From Pardosa pseudoannulata (taxonomy: Eukaryota > Arthropoda > Arachnida > Araneae > Lycosidae), in the NCBI GenBank assembly GCA_032207245.1, contig CM063503.1, forward strand, positions 60,883,840 through 60,947,839: a stretch of DNA of 64,000 bases, written 5' to 3'. A program made the position numbers and the translations under genes. Below the pieces are notes generated by a model. It was given only the letters and a program-made list of their open reading frames with translations, searched no databases and was not told the DNA's origin. Position 1 is the stretch's first letter; each line of letters opens with the position of its first letter. Positions 13,323 through 26,200 of this stretch are shown piece by piece.

Positions 13323-13859
13323 TCTACTGATTCAAGATCTATCAGACTATGCATTGAAATGGTACCCTTTGTGTGCAGATATAGTTTTCAAAATACGCTT
13401 TTCCATCTTTTCTTTCGAAACACACTTATGCTCTAAATTCCCATAATTGTGTATCTTTGCAAGACCTTGAATCCTCAACATGCGTTATACTAGGCAAGTG
13501 AGTATTTACGCCGTTACATTTATCATCGCATAATTTCTCGGAAGTAATCCCGAAACAAACAAAAGACTGGATTTCATGCAAAATATCCATTTTTATCTGG
13601 CTTTGCGAAAATTTTCGTTTCTGAAACACATTTCGTTACCATTTTATCATCTATTTCCTTTTTTTCAGCCTTTAGAGATACTGTGTACAACCATTTTATT
13701 TATTGTAAAAATATGTAACTACAAAAAAGATGGAAATTAATTATATTTCGTGTCGAAATGGTTCTCATGGTATGTGGGGTAGTTTTTATTAAACCAAAAC
13801 CCTAATGGCATTTTAAGAGTGCAAACAAATTTATTAACATCAATAGCTTTTTGTATATA

Positions 13860-14687
13860 CAGTGTTCTCTCGCCACTTCGCTCTTCATCTTTTGCGGGTT
13901 TTTCCAAAATATTCATCAGGAAATAAAAAGGAAAAATACAACCATGTCACCAGCCAAATTGCTGAAAGGAGTGTAGTTTCATGTTGAAGCACGAGAGAGA
14001 AAATCCCTACATGTCAAACAAAGAGATGAGTTGACTCAGAGTACATACCACGGGCTCTTGAGATGGCAGAGTCTGCCAGTGAGGAAGAAAATGAAGAGGA
14101 AGACGAAGAACAAACTGAAAAGCATGGTCTTACCCTGGAAAATCTGCAACAATTGTGTAACATGGCAAGAATTTGCACAAAATATTGACGACAATATGGT
14201 TCGAGTTGTCGAGTTTAGCAATCGCGTTGACGGGGTTATGTCCTTGTACAGGGGAATTTTGAATGAAAAGGAAAACAAAGACAACAACTACCCATGAACA
14301 TTTTCCTGTACAAGGTTAAGCCCCCTGGCTCTACCGTCAGCGCCTCCAGTAGAAGAGTCTCCGAGTCAGCCTAAAACTTCTACGAGTCAAGTGAGACCAT
14401 CTCCTCCGCCACCAACACGATTCTTCGCCTATCTCAGAAAGCAATGTTGATTAAAGTTTATTACTCTATAAGGTTTTGTAATCAACGTTATTAATTAGCA
14501 CTGACACATTTAAGTAAATGAGTATACTCTTGGAACTTTTATCTTAAATGTGTAAAGTATAAATACTGTTTACATATTTATAACATTCATGTATCCGCAT
14601 ACACGAAAATTTCTAGGGGCAAATCCTGTCTTTCAGCTTTCGCGGAAGGATCTGATCCCCATTAAATACGAAAATGAGTGATCACTG
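13860..14687 (+). mobile_element. Tigger/pogo-type DNA transposon, internally deleted
   Basis: The element starts CAGTGTTCTCTCGCCACTTC and ends with the inverted version (GAGTGATCACTG), flanked by TA on both sides (13858-13859 and 14688-14689). This is the Tigger class pattern of TA target duplication with CAGTG ends. It lies inside a unit of the ~547 bp satellite and restores the unit's spacing when removed. Inside is only the 3' part of a transposase gene (separate entry), so it depends on others to move. Confidence 0.75.
14063..14450 (+). pseudogene. Tigger-type transposase, C-terminal fragment
   Basis: It begins with an acidic stretch (ASEEENEEEDEEQ) and LTLENLQQLCNMAR, then after a +1/-1 frame change near 14165-14185 continues DDNMVRVVEFSNRVDGVMSL with YRGIL. 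That order (acidic linker, a helix, then DxNMxRxxxFxxxxDxxMxxYRxI) is what I know from the C-terminus of Tigger/jerky transposases. After a stop at 14295 a Ser/Pro-rich tail stays open to the TGA at 14448-14450. The DDE catalytic core is absent. It is a fossil with at least one frameshift and one stop. Confidence 0.6.
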
Positions 14688-17600
14688 TATCTACAGAATC
14701 AAAATCTGTGCACATGCATAAAAATGATACGTTTTTTATTGCATATAAGATTTATTCAAATATGCTTTTTCCTCTATTCTTCCAAAACACACTCGTGCTT
14801 TAAATTACCATAATTGTCACTTTTTGTAAAAGCCTCTCTATTACAGCTCGCATTCCTAAAGTACGTTATTCTTGACAAGTAAGTATTTAACAACGTTTTA
14901 TTTACCATCTGAGAACTTCTCGGGAGCGACTCCGAAACAAACAAACGAAGCGCAATGCATGAAAAATATCCATTCTTCTCTGATATTTACTAAATTTTCA
15001 TTTCCGAAACGTATTTCACTATCGTTTCATCATCTATTTCGTTATCTCATTTAGAGAGTACCGTATACATTTTCTTTGTGTACTGTAAATATTATGTAAT
15101 TTTGTATTTACAAAAAGACAATAAGTAGTTATATTTTCCAACTAAAAATTTCTCCCACTACGCATGGTATATTCTTTCAATCCAAAGTAGGTAAACTGCA
15201 TAAATAAATTTATTGATATGAATAGTACTCTTCTGTGTTTTCTATTGATTCAAAATCTATGTGCACATGCATAAAAGTAGTACGCTGTTTTTTTTTCTAG
15301 GTAGATTTACTAAAATATGCTTTTTCCTCTCTTCTTCCAAATTACACACATGCTTTAAATTACTATAATCGTCTCTTTTTGCAAAAGCCTCTCTCTCCCA
15401 CAACTTGAATCCCTAACATGCGTTCTCGGGAGAGATCCAAAAACAAACGAAGCGCATTTCATGCAAAATATCCATTCTTCTTTGATATTTAGTAAATTTT
15501 CATTTACGAAACCTATTTCACTATCGTTTTATCAGCTATTACATAATTTCATTTTAGAGAGTACCATATACATTTACTTTGTTTACTGTAAATTTATGTA
15601 ATTTTGTATTCACAAAAAGGTAATAAATAGTAATGTTTTCCAACTAAAAATTTCTCATAGTATGCGTGGTATATATTTCAATCCAAAGGAGGTTAACAGC
15701 ATAAATTTATTGATATGAATAATACTGTGTTTTTCTACTGATTCAAAACCTATGTGCACATGCATAAAAATAGTACGCTTTTTTGAGATAGATTTACTAA
15801 AATGTGCTTTTTTCATTCTTCTTCTAAAACACACTCATGCCTTAAATTACCATAATCGTCTCTTTTTGCAAAAGCCTCTCTCTTCCACAGCTCAAATCCC
15901 TAACATACGTTATCCTTGATAAGTATTTAACGCCGTTTTATTTACCATAAGATATCTTCTTGGGAGCGATCCTGAAACAAACAAACGAAGCGCAATGCAT
16001 GCAAAATATCCATTCTTCTCTGATATTTTGTAAATTTTCATTTCCAAAACCTATTTCACTATCGTTTTATCAGCTATTTCGTTATCTCATTTTAGAGAGT
16101 ACCATATACATTTACTTTGTTTACTGTAAATATTATGTAATTTTGTATTTACAAAAACACAATGAGTAGTTTTTTTTTCAACTAAATGTTTCTCACAGTA
16201 TGCGTGGTATATTCTTTCAATCCAAAGGAGGTCAACAGCATGAATAAATTTATTGATATGAATAATACTCTACTATGTTTTCTACTGATTCAAAATCTAT
16301 GTGCACGTGCATAAAAGTAGTACTCTCTTTTTTTTTTCTCCAGAGATTAAGTAAAATATGCTTTTTCCTCTCTTCTTCCAAAATACACTCATGCTTTAAA
16401 TTAATAACATCGTCTCTTTTTGCAAAAGCCTCACTCTCCTACAGCTCGAATCCCTAACATACGTTATTCTTGTGAAATTTAACGACGTTTTATTTACCAT
16501 CCGATAACTTTTCGAGAGCGATCCTGAAACAAACAAACGAAGTGCATTGCATGCAAAATATCCATTCTTCTCGAATATTTAGTAAATTATCATTTCCGAT
16601 ACTTATTTTACTATAATTTCATCAGCTATTTCGTTATCTCATTTTAGAGAGTACCGTCTACATTTACTTTGTTTACTGTAAATATTATGTAATTTTGTGT
16701 TTACAAAAAGACAATAAGTAGTTATGCTTTCCAACTAAATATTTCTCACAGTATGCGTGGTATACTCTTTCTAACCAAAGGAGGTTAACAGCGTAAACAA
16801 ATTTATAGATATGAATAATACTCTACTATGTTTTCTACTGATTCAAAATCTATGTGCACGTGCATAAAAGTAGTACTCTCTTTTTTTTTTCTCCATAGAT
16901 TTAGTAAAATATGCTTTTTCCTCTCTTCTTCCAAAATACACTCATGCTTTAAATTACCATAATCGTCTCTTTTTGCAAAAGCCTCTCTCTCCCACAGCTC
17001 GAATCCCTAACATACGTTATTCTTGTGAAATTTAACGACGTTTTATTTACCATCCGATAACTTTTCGAGAGCGATCCTGAAACAAAAAAAACAAAGTGCA
17101 TTGCATGCAAAATATCCATTCTTCTCGGATATTTAGTAAATTATCATTTCCGATACTTATTTTACTATAATTTCATCAGCTATTTCGTTATCTCATTTTA
17201 GAGAGTACCGTCTACATTTACTTTGTTTACTGTAAATATTATGTAATTTTGTGTTTACAAAAAGACAATAAGTAGTTATGCTTTCCAACTAAATATTTCT
17301 CACAGTATGCGTGGTATACTCTTTCTAACCAAAGGAGGTTAACAGCGTAAACAAATTTATAGATATGAATAATACTCTGTGTTTTTCTACTGATTCAAAA
17401 TCTATGTGCACATGCATGAATTTTGTACGCTTTTTTTTCAGATAGATTTACTAAAATATGCTTTTTCCTCTCTTCTTCCAAAATACACTCATGCTTTAAA
17501 TTACCATAATCGTCTCTTTTTGCAAAAGCCTCACTCTCCTACAGCTCGAATCCCTAACATACGTTATTCTTGAGAAATTTAACGACGTTTTATTTACCAT

Positions 17601-20439
17601 CCGATAACTTTTCGAGAGCGATTATGAGACAAACAAACGAAGCGCAATGCATGCAAAATATCCATTCTTCTCTGATATTTTGTAAATTTTCATTTCCAAA
17701 ACCTATTTCACTATCGTTTTATCAGCTATTTCGTTATCTCATTTTAGAGAGTACCATATACATTTACTTTGTTTACTGTAAATATTATGTAATTTTGTAT
17801 TTACAAAAACACAATGAGTAGTTTTTTTTTCAACTAAATGTTTCTCACAGTATGCGTGGTATATTCTTTCAATCCAAAGGAGGTCAACAGCATGAATAAA
17901 TTTATTGATATGAATAATACTCTACTATGTTTTCTACTGATTCAAAATCTATGTGCACGTGCATAAAAGTAGTACTCTCTTTTTTTTTTCTCCAGAGATT
18001 AAGTAAAATATGCTTTTTCCTCTCTTCTTCCAAAATACACTCAGGCTTTAAATTAATATAATCGTCTCTTTTTGCAAAAGCCTCACTCTCCTACAGCTCG
18101 AATCCCTAACATACGTTATTCTTGAGAAATTTAACGACCTTTTTATATACCATCCGATAATTTTTCGAGAGCGATCCTGAAGCAAACAAACGAAGCGTAT
18201 TGCATGCAAAATATCCATTCTTCTCGGATATTTAGTAAATTTTCATTTCCGATACTGATTTTACTATAATTTCATCAGCTGTTTCGTTATCTCATTTTAG
18301 AGAGTACATTTACTTTCTTTACTGTAAATATTATGTAATTTTGTATTTACAAAAAGACAATAAGTAGTTTTTTTTTCAACTAAATATTTCTCACAGTATG
18401 CGTGGTATACTCTTTCTAACCAAAGGAGGTTAACAGCGTAAACAAATTTATAGATATGAATAATACTCTGTGTTTTTCTGCTGATTCAAAATCTATGTGC
18501 ACATGCATGAATTTTGTAAGCTTTTTTTTCAGATAGATTTACTAAAATATGCTTTTTCCTCTCTTCTTCCAAAATACACTCATGCTTTAAATTACCATAA
18601 TCGTCTCTTTTTGCAAAAGCCTCTCTCTCCCACAGCTCGAATCCCTAACATACGTTATTCTTGTGAAATTTAACGACGTTTTATTTACCATCCGATAACT
18701 TTTCGAGAGCGATCCTGAAACAAACAAACGAAGTGCATTGCATGCAAAATATCCATTCTTCTCGGATATTTAGTAAATTTTCATTTCCGATACTGATTTT
18801 ACTATAATTTCATCAGCTGTTTCGTTATCTCATTTTAGAGAGTACATTTACTTTCTTTACTGTAAATATTATGTAATTTTGTATTTACAAAAAGACAATA
18901 AGTAGTTATGCTTTCCATCTAAATATTTCTCACAGTATGCGTGGTATACTCTTTCTAACCAAAGGAGGTTAACAGCGTAAACAAATTTATAGATATGAAT
19001 AATACTCTGTGTTTTTCTGCTGATTCAAAATCTATGTGCACATGCATGAATTTTGTAAGCTTTTTTTTCAGATAGATTTACTAAAATATGCTTTTTCCTC
19101 TCTTCTTCCAAAATACACTCATGCTTTAAATTACCATAATCGTCTCTTTTTGCAAAAGCCTCTCTCTCCCACAGCTCGAATCCCTAACATACGTTATTCT
19201 TGTGAAATTTAACGACGTTTTATTTACCATCCGATAACTTTTCGAGAGCGATCCTGAAACAAACAAACGAAGTGCATTGCATGCAAAATATCCATTCTTC
19301 TCGAATATTTAGTAAATTATCATTTCCGATACTTATTTTACTATAATTTCATCAGCTATTTCGTTATCTCATTTTAGAGAGTACCGTCTACATTTACTTT
19401 GTTTACTGTAAATATTATGTAATTTTGTGTTTACAAAAAGACAATAAGTAGTTATGCTTTCCAACTAAATATTTCTCACAGTATGCGTGGTATACTCTTT
19501 CTAACCAAAGGAGGTTAACAGCGTAAACAAATTTATAGATATGAATAATACTCTGTGTTTTTCTACTGATTCAAAATCTATGTGCACATGCATGAATTTT
19601 GTACGCTTTTTTTTCAGATAGATTTACTAAAATATGCTTTTTCCTCTCTTCTTCCAAAATACACTCATGCTTTAAATTACCATAATCGTCTCTTTTTGCA
19701 AAAGCCTCTCTCTCCCACAGCTCGAATCCCTAACATACGTTATCCTTGAAATTTAACGACGTTTTATTTACCATCCGATAACGTTTCGAGAGCGATCCTG
19801 AAACAAACAAACGAAGCGCATTGCATGCAAAATATCCATTCTTCTCTGAATATTTAGTAAATTTTCATTTCCGATACTTATTTTACTATAATTTTATCAG
19901 CTATTTCGTTATCTCATTTTAGAGAGTACCGTATACATTTTACTTTGTTTACTGTAAATATTATGTAATTTTGTGTTTACAAAAAGACAATAAGTAGTTA
20001 TGCTTTCCAACTAAATATTTCTCACAGTATGCGTGGTATACTCTTTCTAACCAAAGGAGGTTAACAGCGTAAACAAATTTATAGATATGAATAATACTCT
20101 GTGTTTTTCTACTGATTCAAAATCTATGTGCACATGCATGAATTTTGTACGCTTTTTTTTCAGATAGATTTACTAAAATATGCTTTTTCCTCTCTTCTTC
20201 CAAAATACACTCATGCTTTAAATTACCATAATCGTCTCTTTTTGCAAAAGCCTCTCTCTCCCACAGCTCGAATCCCTAACATACGTTATCCTTGACAAGT
20301 GAGTATTTAACGCCGTTTTATTTACCATCGGATATCTTCTCGGGAGCGATCCCGAAACAAACAGAAGATGCGCATTTCATGCAAAATATCCATTCTTCTC
20401 TGACGTTGCGGAAATTTTCATTTCCGAAACCCATCGGCA

Positions 20440-20700
20440 GTGGCTCATCATCACTCTCCGGTCGCGGGAGAAATCCGCAGATCGAGGATCTGTAGGGAAG
20501 GGAGGAGTGCATCTGTCCATTTTCCCAGGCTCATCCAATCGATAGTTGCTCTTCGCGGCATTCGATGTCCAAAAAGCTGGCGTTCCTTTGTCATCGGAAT
20601 ATTGCATCTTGCTCTGGCTGTTTTTCCCCCGGATTTTATTCATCGAGGAACGGTGTATGCTAATGAAAGAGGGAGAAGGTCTTGAGAAATGCCAACTGCT
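20440..20700. other. CpG-rich island, possible promoter or first exon (unproven)
   Basis: Directly after the satellite the sequence changes to roughly balanced base composition with a dozen or more CpG steps (for example CCGGTCGCGGGAG near 20459 and CTTCGCGGCATTCGATG near 20553). The open frames on both strands (81 and 88 codons) have no recognisable domain. The 3-OST coding exon at 33830 starts with an acceptor site, so a 5' exon must exist upstream; this island is the most exon-like upstream segment in the window. No donor site here convinces me, so the link is only a suggestion. Confidence 0.3.
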
Positions 20701-21374
20701 TTAACGGAACTCTGGCCAAATCAGAATTTGAATGCTCTGCTCAAAGAGGGTTTCGGCTCAAAAATTTCACTCTAGAGATTTCGAACACAGTGGCATCATT
20801 AAGGGGATTTTTTTTTCTATTCACTAGTTGCTTTTTAATACTTTTTTGGCGTGGGAAAATGTAAATGACTTACTAAATGCAAAAATATTTTCAAAAGAAA
20901 AAATTTAATTCTTACGTATGTATTTGAGATTGGTAAAAATTACTATTAATTCGAAGTGCTTTAATTTTAAAGATTAATAGAACTGTATTGAAAAAGAAAC
21001 TGTAGACTTAAGTGGGTGTTGCAGATTTTAAGCACATGCTATTTCTGTATTTACATAGTTTTAATTTAATGGGATTGCAAAAAAAATTTTTTAGAAAAGT
21101 ATTTCTGATTTCTATGGGTTCTTCATCTAAGGGAATATCCTTTTATCCGATTATTCATTGATTCCTTTAAACCAAGTTACTTATTTGTTAGCACATGAAA
21201 TAAATCTAATATTTAATGAAAATAGATTAGTTTTAATTATTTATAATACTTTCAATAAAAGCACCTTGTAGTCTCTTAATTTTTATTAAAAATATTTGCC
21301 ACAAAATTTTCTTGACACTTAATAATTATTGCTGCTTATATTAACAACACATTGCATTTTATACTTTAAATTGT
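20701..21374. other. AT-rich DNA, nothing recognised
   Basis: No gene or repeat could be supported in this interval. Confidence 0.5.
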
Positions 21375-22475
21375 TGTAAAATAATGTTGCGTTGGCCTAG
21401 TGTTTGAGAAAGGAGAAATTAAAACTCATTTAAAACACATGGGCAAATATGTCTTGATTAAATGATCTTATATATTAAATGCCTAAGGAATACAACTGGA
21501 ATGTAACTTACCATTTGTAGATATCGAAGACTCCTCTCGACTTGGCGTCGGCCCTTAAAAATGGCGTTGATTCTCCTTTTTCTCGTGTCGTCTATCCCAG
21601 CGGTTCTTAACCTATGGGTCGAGACCCAAAATTGGGTCACGAAGCATATTTCTTGGGTCGCGCTGAGTCGAACCAAAAAAGTTAGTAATACACCAAATAA
21701 TAAGTAATATCAACACCTCCTAGAACAAGTTAAATCCTGAAATAGATATAAGGTGCTCCTTGACAAGCATTCAACCGAGGTTTGAAGATCTTTCAAAATG
21801 TATTCAAGCATAAGGTTCTCATTAAAACTGTATGACTTGCATTTAAAATTTAAAAAACTTAACATATGTATCGATATTTCTTTTTTTTAGGAATAAGTTA
21901 AAATGTCAATTATTTTCAAAAAGTTATAAATATATTTTAATTTGGTCAATAAAAATTATTAAAAACACTTGATTATTAATTAAATTTTCCTTGGATCGAA
22001 AAGTACTTTTGTTTATCTTTATTATTAAAAAAATAAATAAAAAATTTGAAAGTTAAAAAAAATCATCATCGTAGGATTGAAGATTTTTTAAAAAATACGC
22101 TCTAAAATAAAGCAATGAAAAAGTTTTGACTTTTTTTGGGTCGCGACATGAACATATTTCTCAAATTTGGGTCGCGGCTTAAAAAGGTTAAGAACCACTG
22201 GTCTATCCCGCAAGCAGCGGATACCAGCAGCGTTCACCCTGTTCTCTCTTCTGGTAACAACTTTGTCCTCTAAAAAATCCGACTGCCCCGACGAGAGAAA
22301 CAAGGGTCCACTCCCGCATTGAGGGGTTAGAATCCCGGAAAACTAACGGACCCTTCTATTGGTTGGAAGAAGTCTAAGTTTCTTCTAGTTCAAGCCAGTC
22401 CTGTACTGTATGTCATTAACGATGGCTTACGAGAAGGGGTAAAAAAAGCTGAACTGAATGTAACTTATTGTTACA
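21375..22475. mobile_element. 480-500 bp dispersed repeat, copy 2, split by a hAT MITE
   Basis: The two halves, 21375-21597 and 22201-22475, together match copies at 12844-13322 and 34274-34769. Shared blocks include ATGCCTAAGGAATACAACTG, TTTGTAGATATCGAAGACTC, CGCAAGCAGCGGATACCAGC and GAATGTAACTTATTGTTACA. The break is exactly at the hAT insertion. I see no clear target duplication around this copy. Confidence 0.75.
21598..22200. mobile_element. hAT-type MITE, 603 bp, with 8 bp target duplication
   Basis: The ends are inverted: CAGCGGTTCTTAACCTATGG on the left and, reverse-complemented, CAGTGGTTCTTAACCTTTTT on the right. Both continue inward with GGGTCGCGA-type motifs. GTCTATCC stands on each side (21590-21597 and 22201-22208), an exact 8 bp target duplication as made by hAT transposases. 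The interior is AT-rich with no transposase frame. It sits inside the 480-500 bp repeat, so it is the younger of the two. Confidence 0.9.
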
Positions 22476-23127
22476 ATTATTAATATTTTTCAAAGATGGC
22501 TAGGTCAAGCATTATTATTGCATTGTTGTTTATAACAGCAGTCTTTAACATAGGAGGCTCAAACTTTTAACAAAGGGACACTAAAACTTTTACATAAAAA
22601 TTTTACTATCATAACTACGAATAAATGAAACTTCCTATCGTAATGTAGCAATAAAAAATCAAATTCATGAATGTTTACTTTTATTTTTCATACATTTTTA
22701 TATATATTATTCCTATATTAAAATTATCCAGAGTTAAATATTTTAAAAATGATTCCTTGTTGCGTTAGATTTAGTTTAATTTGTAATATAATAATAAATT
22801 TACATGTTTGTGTACGTTATAGCAAAATTATATTTGTATTCTGTTAGTTGTAGTTTTCAGCATTTATTTATTTATTTATTTATTTTTTTTGTAATAAAGG
22901 TATTTTTCTGAAAACTGTGTCTATATTATAACATCTATTAAAAATAAATGGTAGGAAGGCGAGAAAAATATTAGGGAGTTGTAGTAGTTTAAAGGTTATA
23001 AACCGCTGGTTTATGTCCAACATATTTTGATTGATACATTTAAGATATTTATTCATACGTTTATTAATTATATTAATATTTTTTGAAAGAATATTAAAAC
23101 GACTAACTGAATTTGATTTGGAGCACT
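22476..23127. other. AT-rich DNA with a short TTTA repeat
   Basis: About five TTTA units lie at 22862-22882. Nothing else is supported. Confidence 0.5.
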
Positions 23128-23278
23128 TTTGTCTACTGTTTTGAACCGGAGGGTTAATAAACCGGAACCTATTGCTTAAAGCCGATTCCGAACAGCTACA
23201 AACATTCATGGCCACAGCGGAATTCGATCCCATTTAACTCCGGTTATGAAGAGCACCCCTCTACCATTTGGTCATCCT
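23128..23278 (-). repeat. tRNA-derived SINE, copy a
   Basis: Read on the - strand it has an A-box-like TGGTAGAGGGGTG, a B-box-like GGGATCGAATTCC at tRNA-like distance, then a body with TTTGTAGCTGTTCGGAAT and GGCTTTAAGCAATAGGT. The body matches the other SINE copies listed in this annotation. The acceptor stem does not pair as in a working tRNA, so it is not called as a tRNA gene. Confidence 0.7.
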
Positions 23279-26200
23279 TTAACTAGAAGGCAATTTAGTA
23301 AACATACTTTTTTAATCGGTATATCAAGTCACCAATGTCATAGATTTGAAGCTCAAACTTTCTTAAAGGAGACTGTTACATTTTTTATATTTTTTATGTT
23401 GATTTTTCATTAGCATTGACTTATAAAGAGAACCCCAAAACAACGTTTTCACCTACAGTTTGTGCTGAAATTTGCTTTGCATGAAACATTAGAGTCATCT
23501 TATTAAGGTCATCAAGAATCCTCTTATGAAATCCTTTTTTCTTGACTTTTGGAAAAGCGGTCGTTGTAAATAATAATAACAAATAATCTGTATTTTTTAT
23601 GAGAATTTTTTTCTTTTATATATTATTTCCATTTCGTCCAAAATAATAAAACTCACTACGATATTAAAGAATGATTCCCAAATATGTCACATGATTAAAT
23701 CTCCTCGAAAATTAAATTACCTTTTCTTAGGGATCTTTTATTATTTTTTTTTCTTAAGTAGTGTTAATATGTAAAATTTTGTATACTATTTATTCTGAAA
23801 ATAATGTTACCCTTAAAATTTTAATTTTGTAAATTATTTACCAGAGGCAAATATATTTTAAAGATTTTTTTCCATTTTAAATATTTTTTCGGAAATTAAT
23901 ATAATTCTATCAATATCTAAAATGTTTACAAAGGCAGTAAAAGTTTTTTCCATGTGCAATACATATCGAGAATTTAAATATGGAAAATGAAAAGTGCACA
24001 TTAGATAAGTTTAAATAAAGCACAAAAAATCTATCTTCATCTCTAATTAAATTAAGTTGAATGACATCATTTAAAATTAAAGTTAATGAATAAAGATACT
24101 ACCACTGTTATATAAAAGAAGCTTAATATAGCTGATTTTAAGAATGTAGCAATACTTTTACTGAATAAGATTTTTCGACTTTATTTTATTACCTGATTTG
24201 ATTCCTAGATGTATTGTGTGGTAATCAGTAACAGTAGAATATATTCCGTGTTAAACGCATGACTAGAATTTTCCCTAAATTTTTGAAGAAAAATGCAATT
24301 ATCAAAGCATAAATTGGGTATTCATATCCAGTAAGCCTATTGCACTTGAATTTTCCCCTTGATTGTAATTCTTTATAAAACACGTAACTAAGATGAAAAA
24401 CATAAAAGGTCTCTTTTTTATATAGCTAAGTATAATCACATTTTTGTTTCTTTCTTAAAAATATTGCAGATCTTTGTAAATCATATAAAACAAACCACAT
24501 TCCTCTACGACAATTATATGAGTAGATAATTTATTTTTTTATAATTTTAGCATTTACCACTTCTTTTTCAGGGATAAAATGTCCTTGAAAATTATCTCAT
24601 GCTTTAGTTATTCGGTATACTAAGCTGCTATATTTAAAGAAAATTGATTGCATATTCAATTTTTACCGTAATTTTCAATAAATATTGTTAAATCAATCTT
24701 TATGAGATGCTAAATAGCATAAAGTGAAATAAATGCTTATTTTTTAAAAGATGAGTACTGTAATCAAGTCCTATTATCTCAAATCTTGATATATCTCAAA
24801 TTCTATCTTATGCAATTATTTTTCAATATATCTTCTTCATTTATTTTGCGGGATTTTAATTAAAAGCAATAGTTTTCAAAATATCGCCCAGATGCAAATA
24901 ATCGCAACAAAAAATTGAAATTTTTGCTTTGTAAATTATTAAAATAATTTCAATCAATATTTTAGCAAATTCCAAAGACAAATTAGTTTATTATTTTTTC
25001 TAAATAAAAATCAAAAAATTATATTAAAAGATCTATTTGTTCTTGAGTTATATAAAATTGAAATAAGTTTAAATTTTGAAGTTTTAAATTTTTAAATTTT
25101 TCTTTTAATTTTAACAATTTTTATACACATAGTAGAACCTGCATAAACGCACATTTGAGGGAAAATCTTATTTCAGCAAAATAATTAAAAACCAAACATA
25201 ATTTTAAAAAGAAAAAAACAGGATTTTGTGTCATAGACTCCTTTGATACTTAGGATAAAATTTGTTAGCCGTAGTAAGACTTCCTGATGTGTATCATTTG
25301 TATCTTTCATTTTATCAGTTATAGGAATAAAATCTGCACCAAACAATTAAATTCCAAAAAAATTATCCTTATCTCTAATTAAATAAAGTCGAAATTCCTA
25401 TTTTAAAATTTGACAGCATATGATTTATTCATATCCATTTTACTCTATTTCTTAATTTAAATTTCATACTTATTTTTTCATCTACTACTCCTATTAGCAA
25501 TAAAATATTTCTATTATAAGTTAGGAATGCGACTTATTAAATTACGATTTAAAATATATATCTACTATCATGCATATATTTTATTTCTGCTTACATTTTG
25601 AGCTGCTAGAGAAAATTTCTATTTTTACGTTACACAAAAAATTGTCTTTTATTCATGTTTCAAGAGAAAAGATTTTTTCACAATTTAAATTGATGTTTAC
25701 TATCGTAAATTTATTTTTATCCTTAAAAAAAGTCTTCTGTGTGCGATTTCTCTTGAGCCGAATCTCCGGAATATTAAATTAGAAAGAGTTTTCCCAATTT
25801 TATATTTACGGTTAAACTTTTTCAACTTTCGAGAGTATGATAACAAATCAGCATTTAAAATAAGTATAAATTTAATGCAAAAAAGCTCTCATTGTTGTTT
25901 ATTCAGGATGTCTTCATTCAGGTTAAAAGTTTATTTTAGTCATGAACCTAACATTATTGGATATCTTTAAAAATAAAAATAAGTGGGTTTTTTTTCAGTA
26001 TTGTGAATGTCAAGATTTATCTCAATTTTTACATACTTCGTTCGCCTGCGACATTTTATTAATGGGGATTGCATATAAATAATTATTTTTAAATAGCTTG
26101 GAATATGATATGCGTTCTTTCATTTGATTGATCTCTAGTTTTTTTTGCAAGGTATTTAGAATATCTTGCACAAATTGTGCTATGATTTTTAAAGGAACAG

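Larger units (their letters stand above)
11485..20432. repeat. Satellite array of ~547 bp units (about 15 units)
   Basis: The block ATTCAAAATCTATGTGCAC marks each unit. The base C of its CAAAATC falls at about 11777, 12321, 13334 (diverged), 14700, 15251, 15744, 16291, 16844, 17396, 17943, 18487, 19026, 19572 and 20118. Spacing settles at 539-553 bp once insertions are removed. Units from about 16.2 to 20.3 kb are almost identical, while those at 11.5-15.7 kb are clearly diverged. Two subtypes occur: one with CACGTGCATAAAAGTAGTAC (16291, 16844, 17943) and one with CACATGCATGAATTTTGTA (17396 and 18487 onward). Short open frames recur in the units but lack coding character. Two mobile elements interrupt the old end. 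Confidence 0.92.

Noticed and set aside
14872..17821. Recurrent 60-83 codon frames in the satellite as a protein family
   Set aside because: They follow the repeat period, break in diverged units and include the AT-rich homopolymer parts; nothing suggests selection on protein.
11485..20432. CRISPR array
   Set aside because: Repeats are ~547 bp, head to tail and without spacers, in a eukaryotic setting. The same holds for the satellites at 48791-50794 and 56811-58925.
20318..20685. Coding exon in the CpG-rich block
   Set aside because: Open frames exist on both strands, but none has a recognisable domain or convincing splice sites, so I list the block only as a composition feature.
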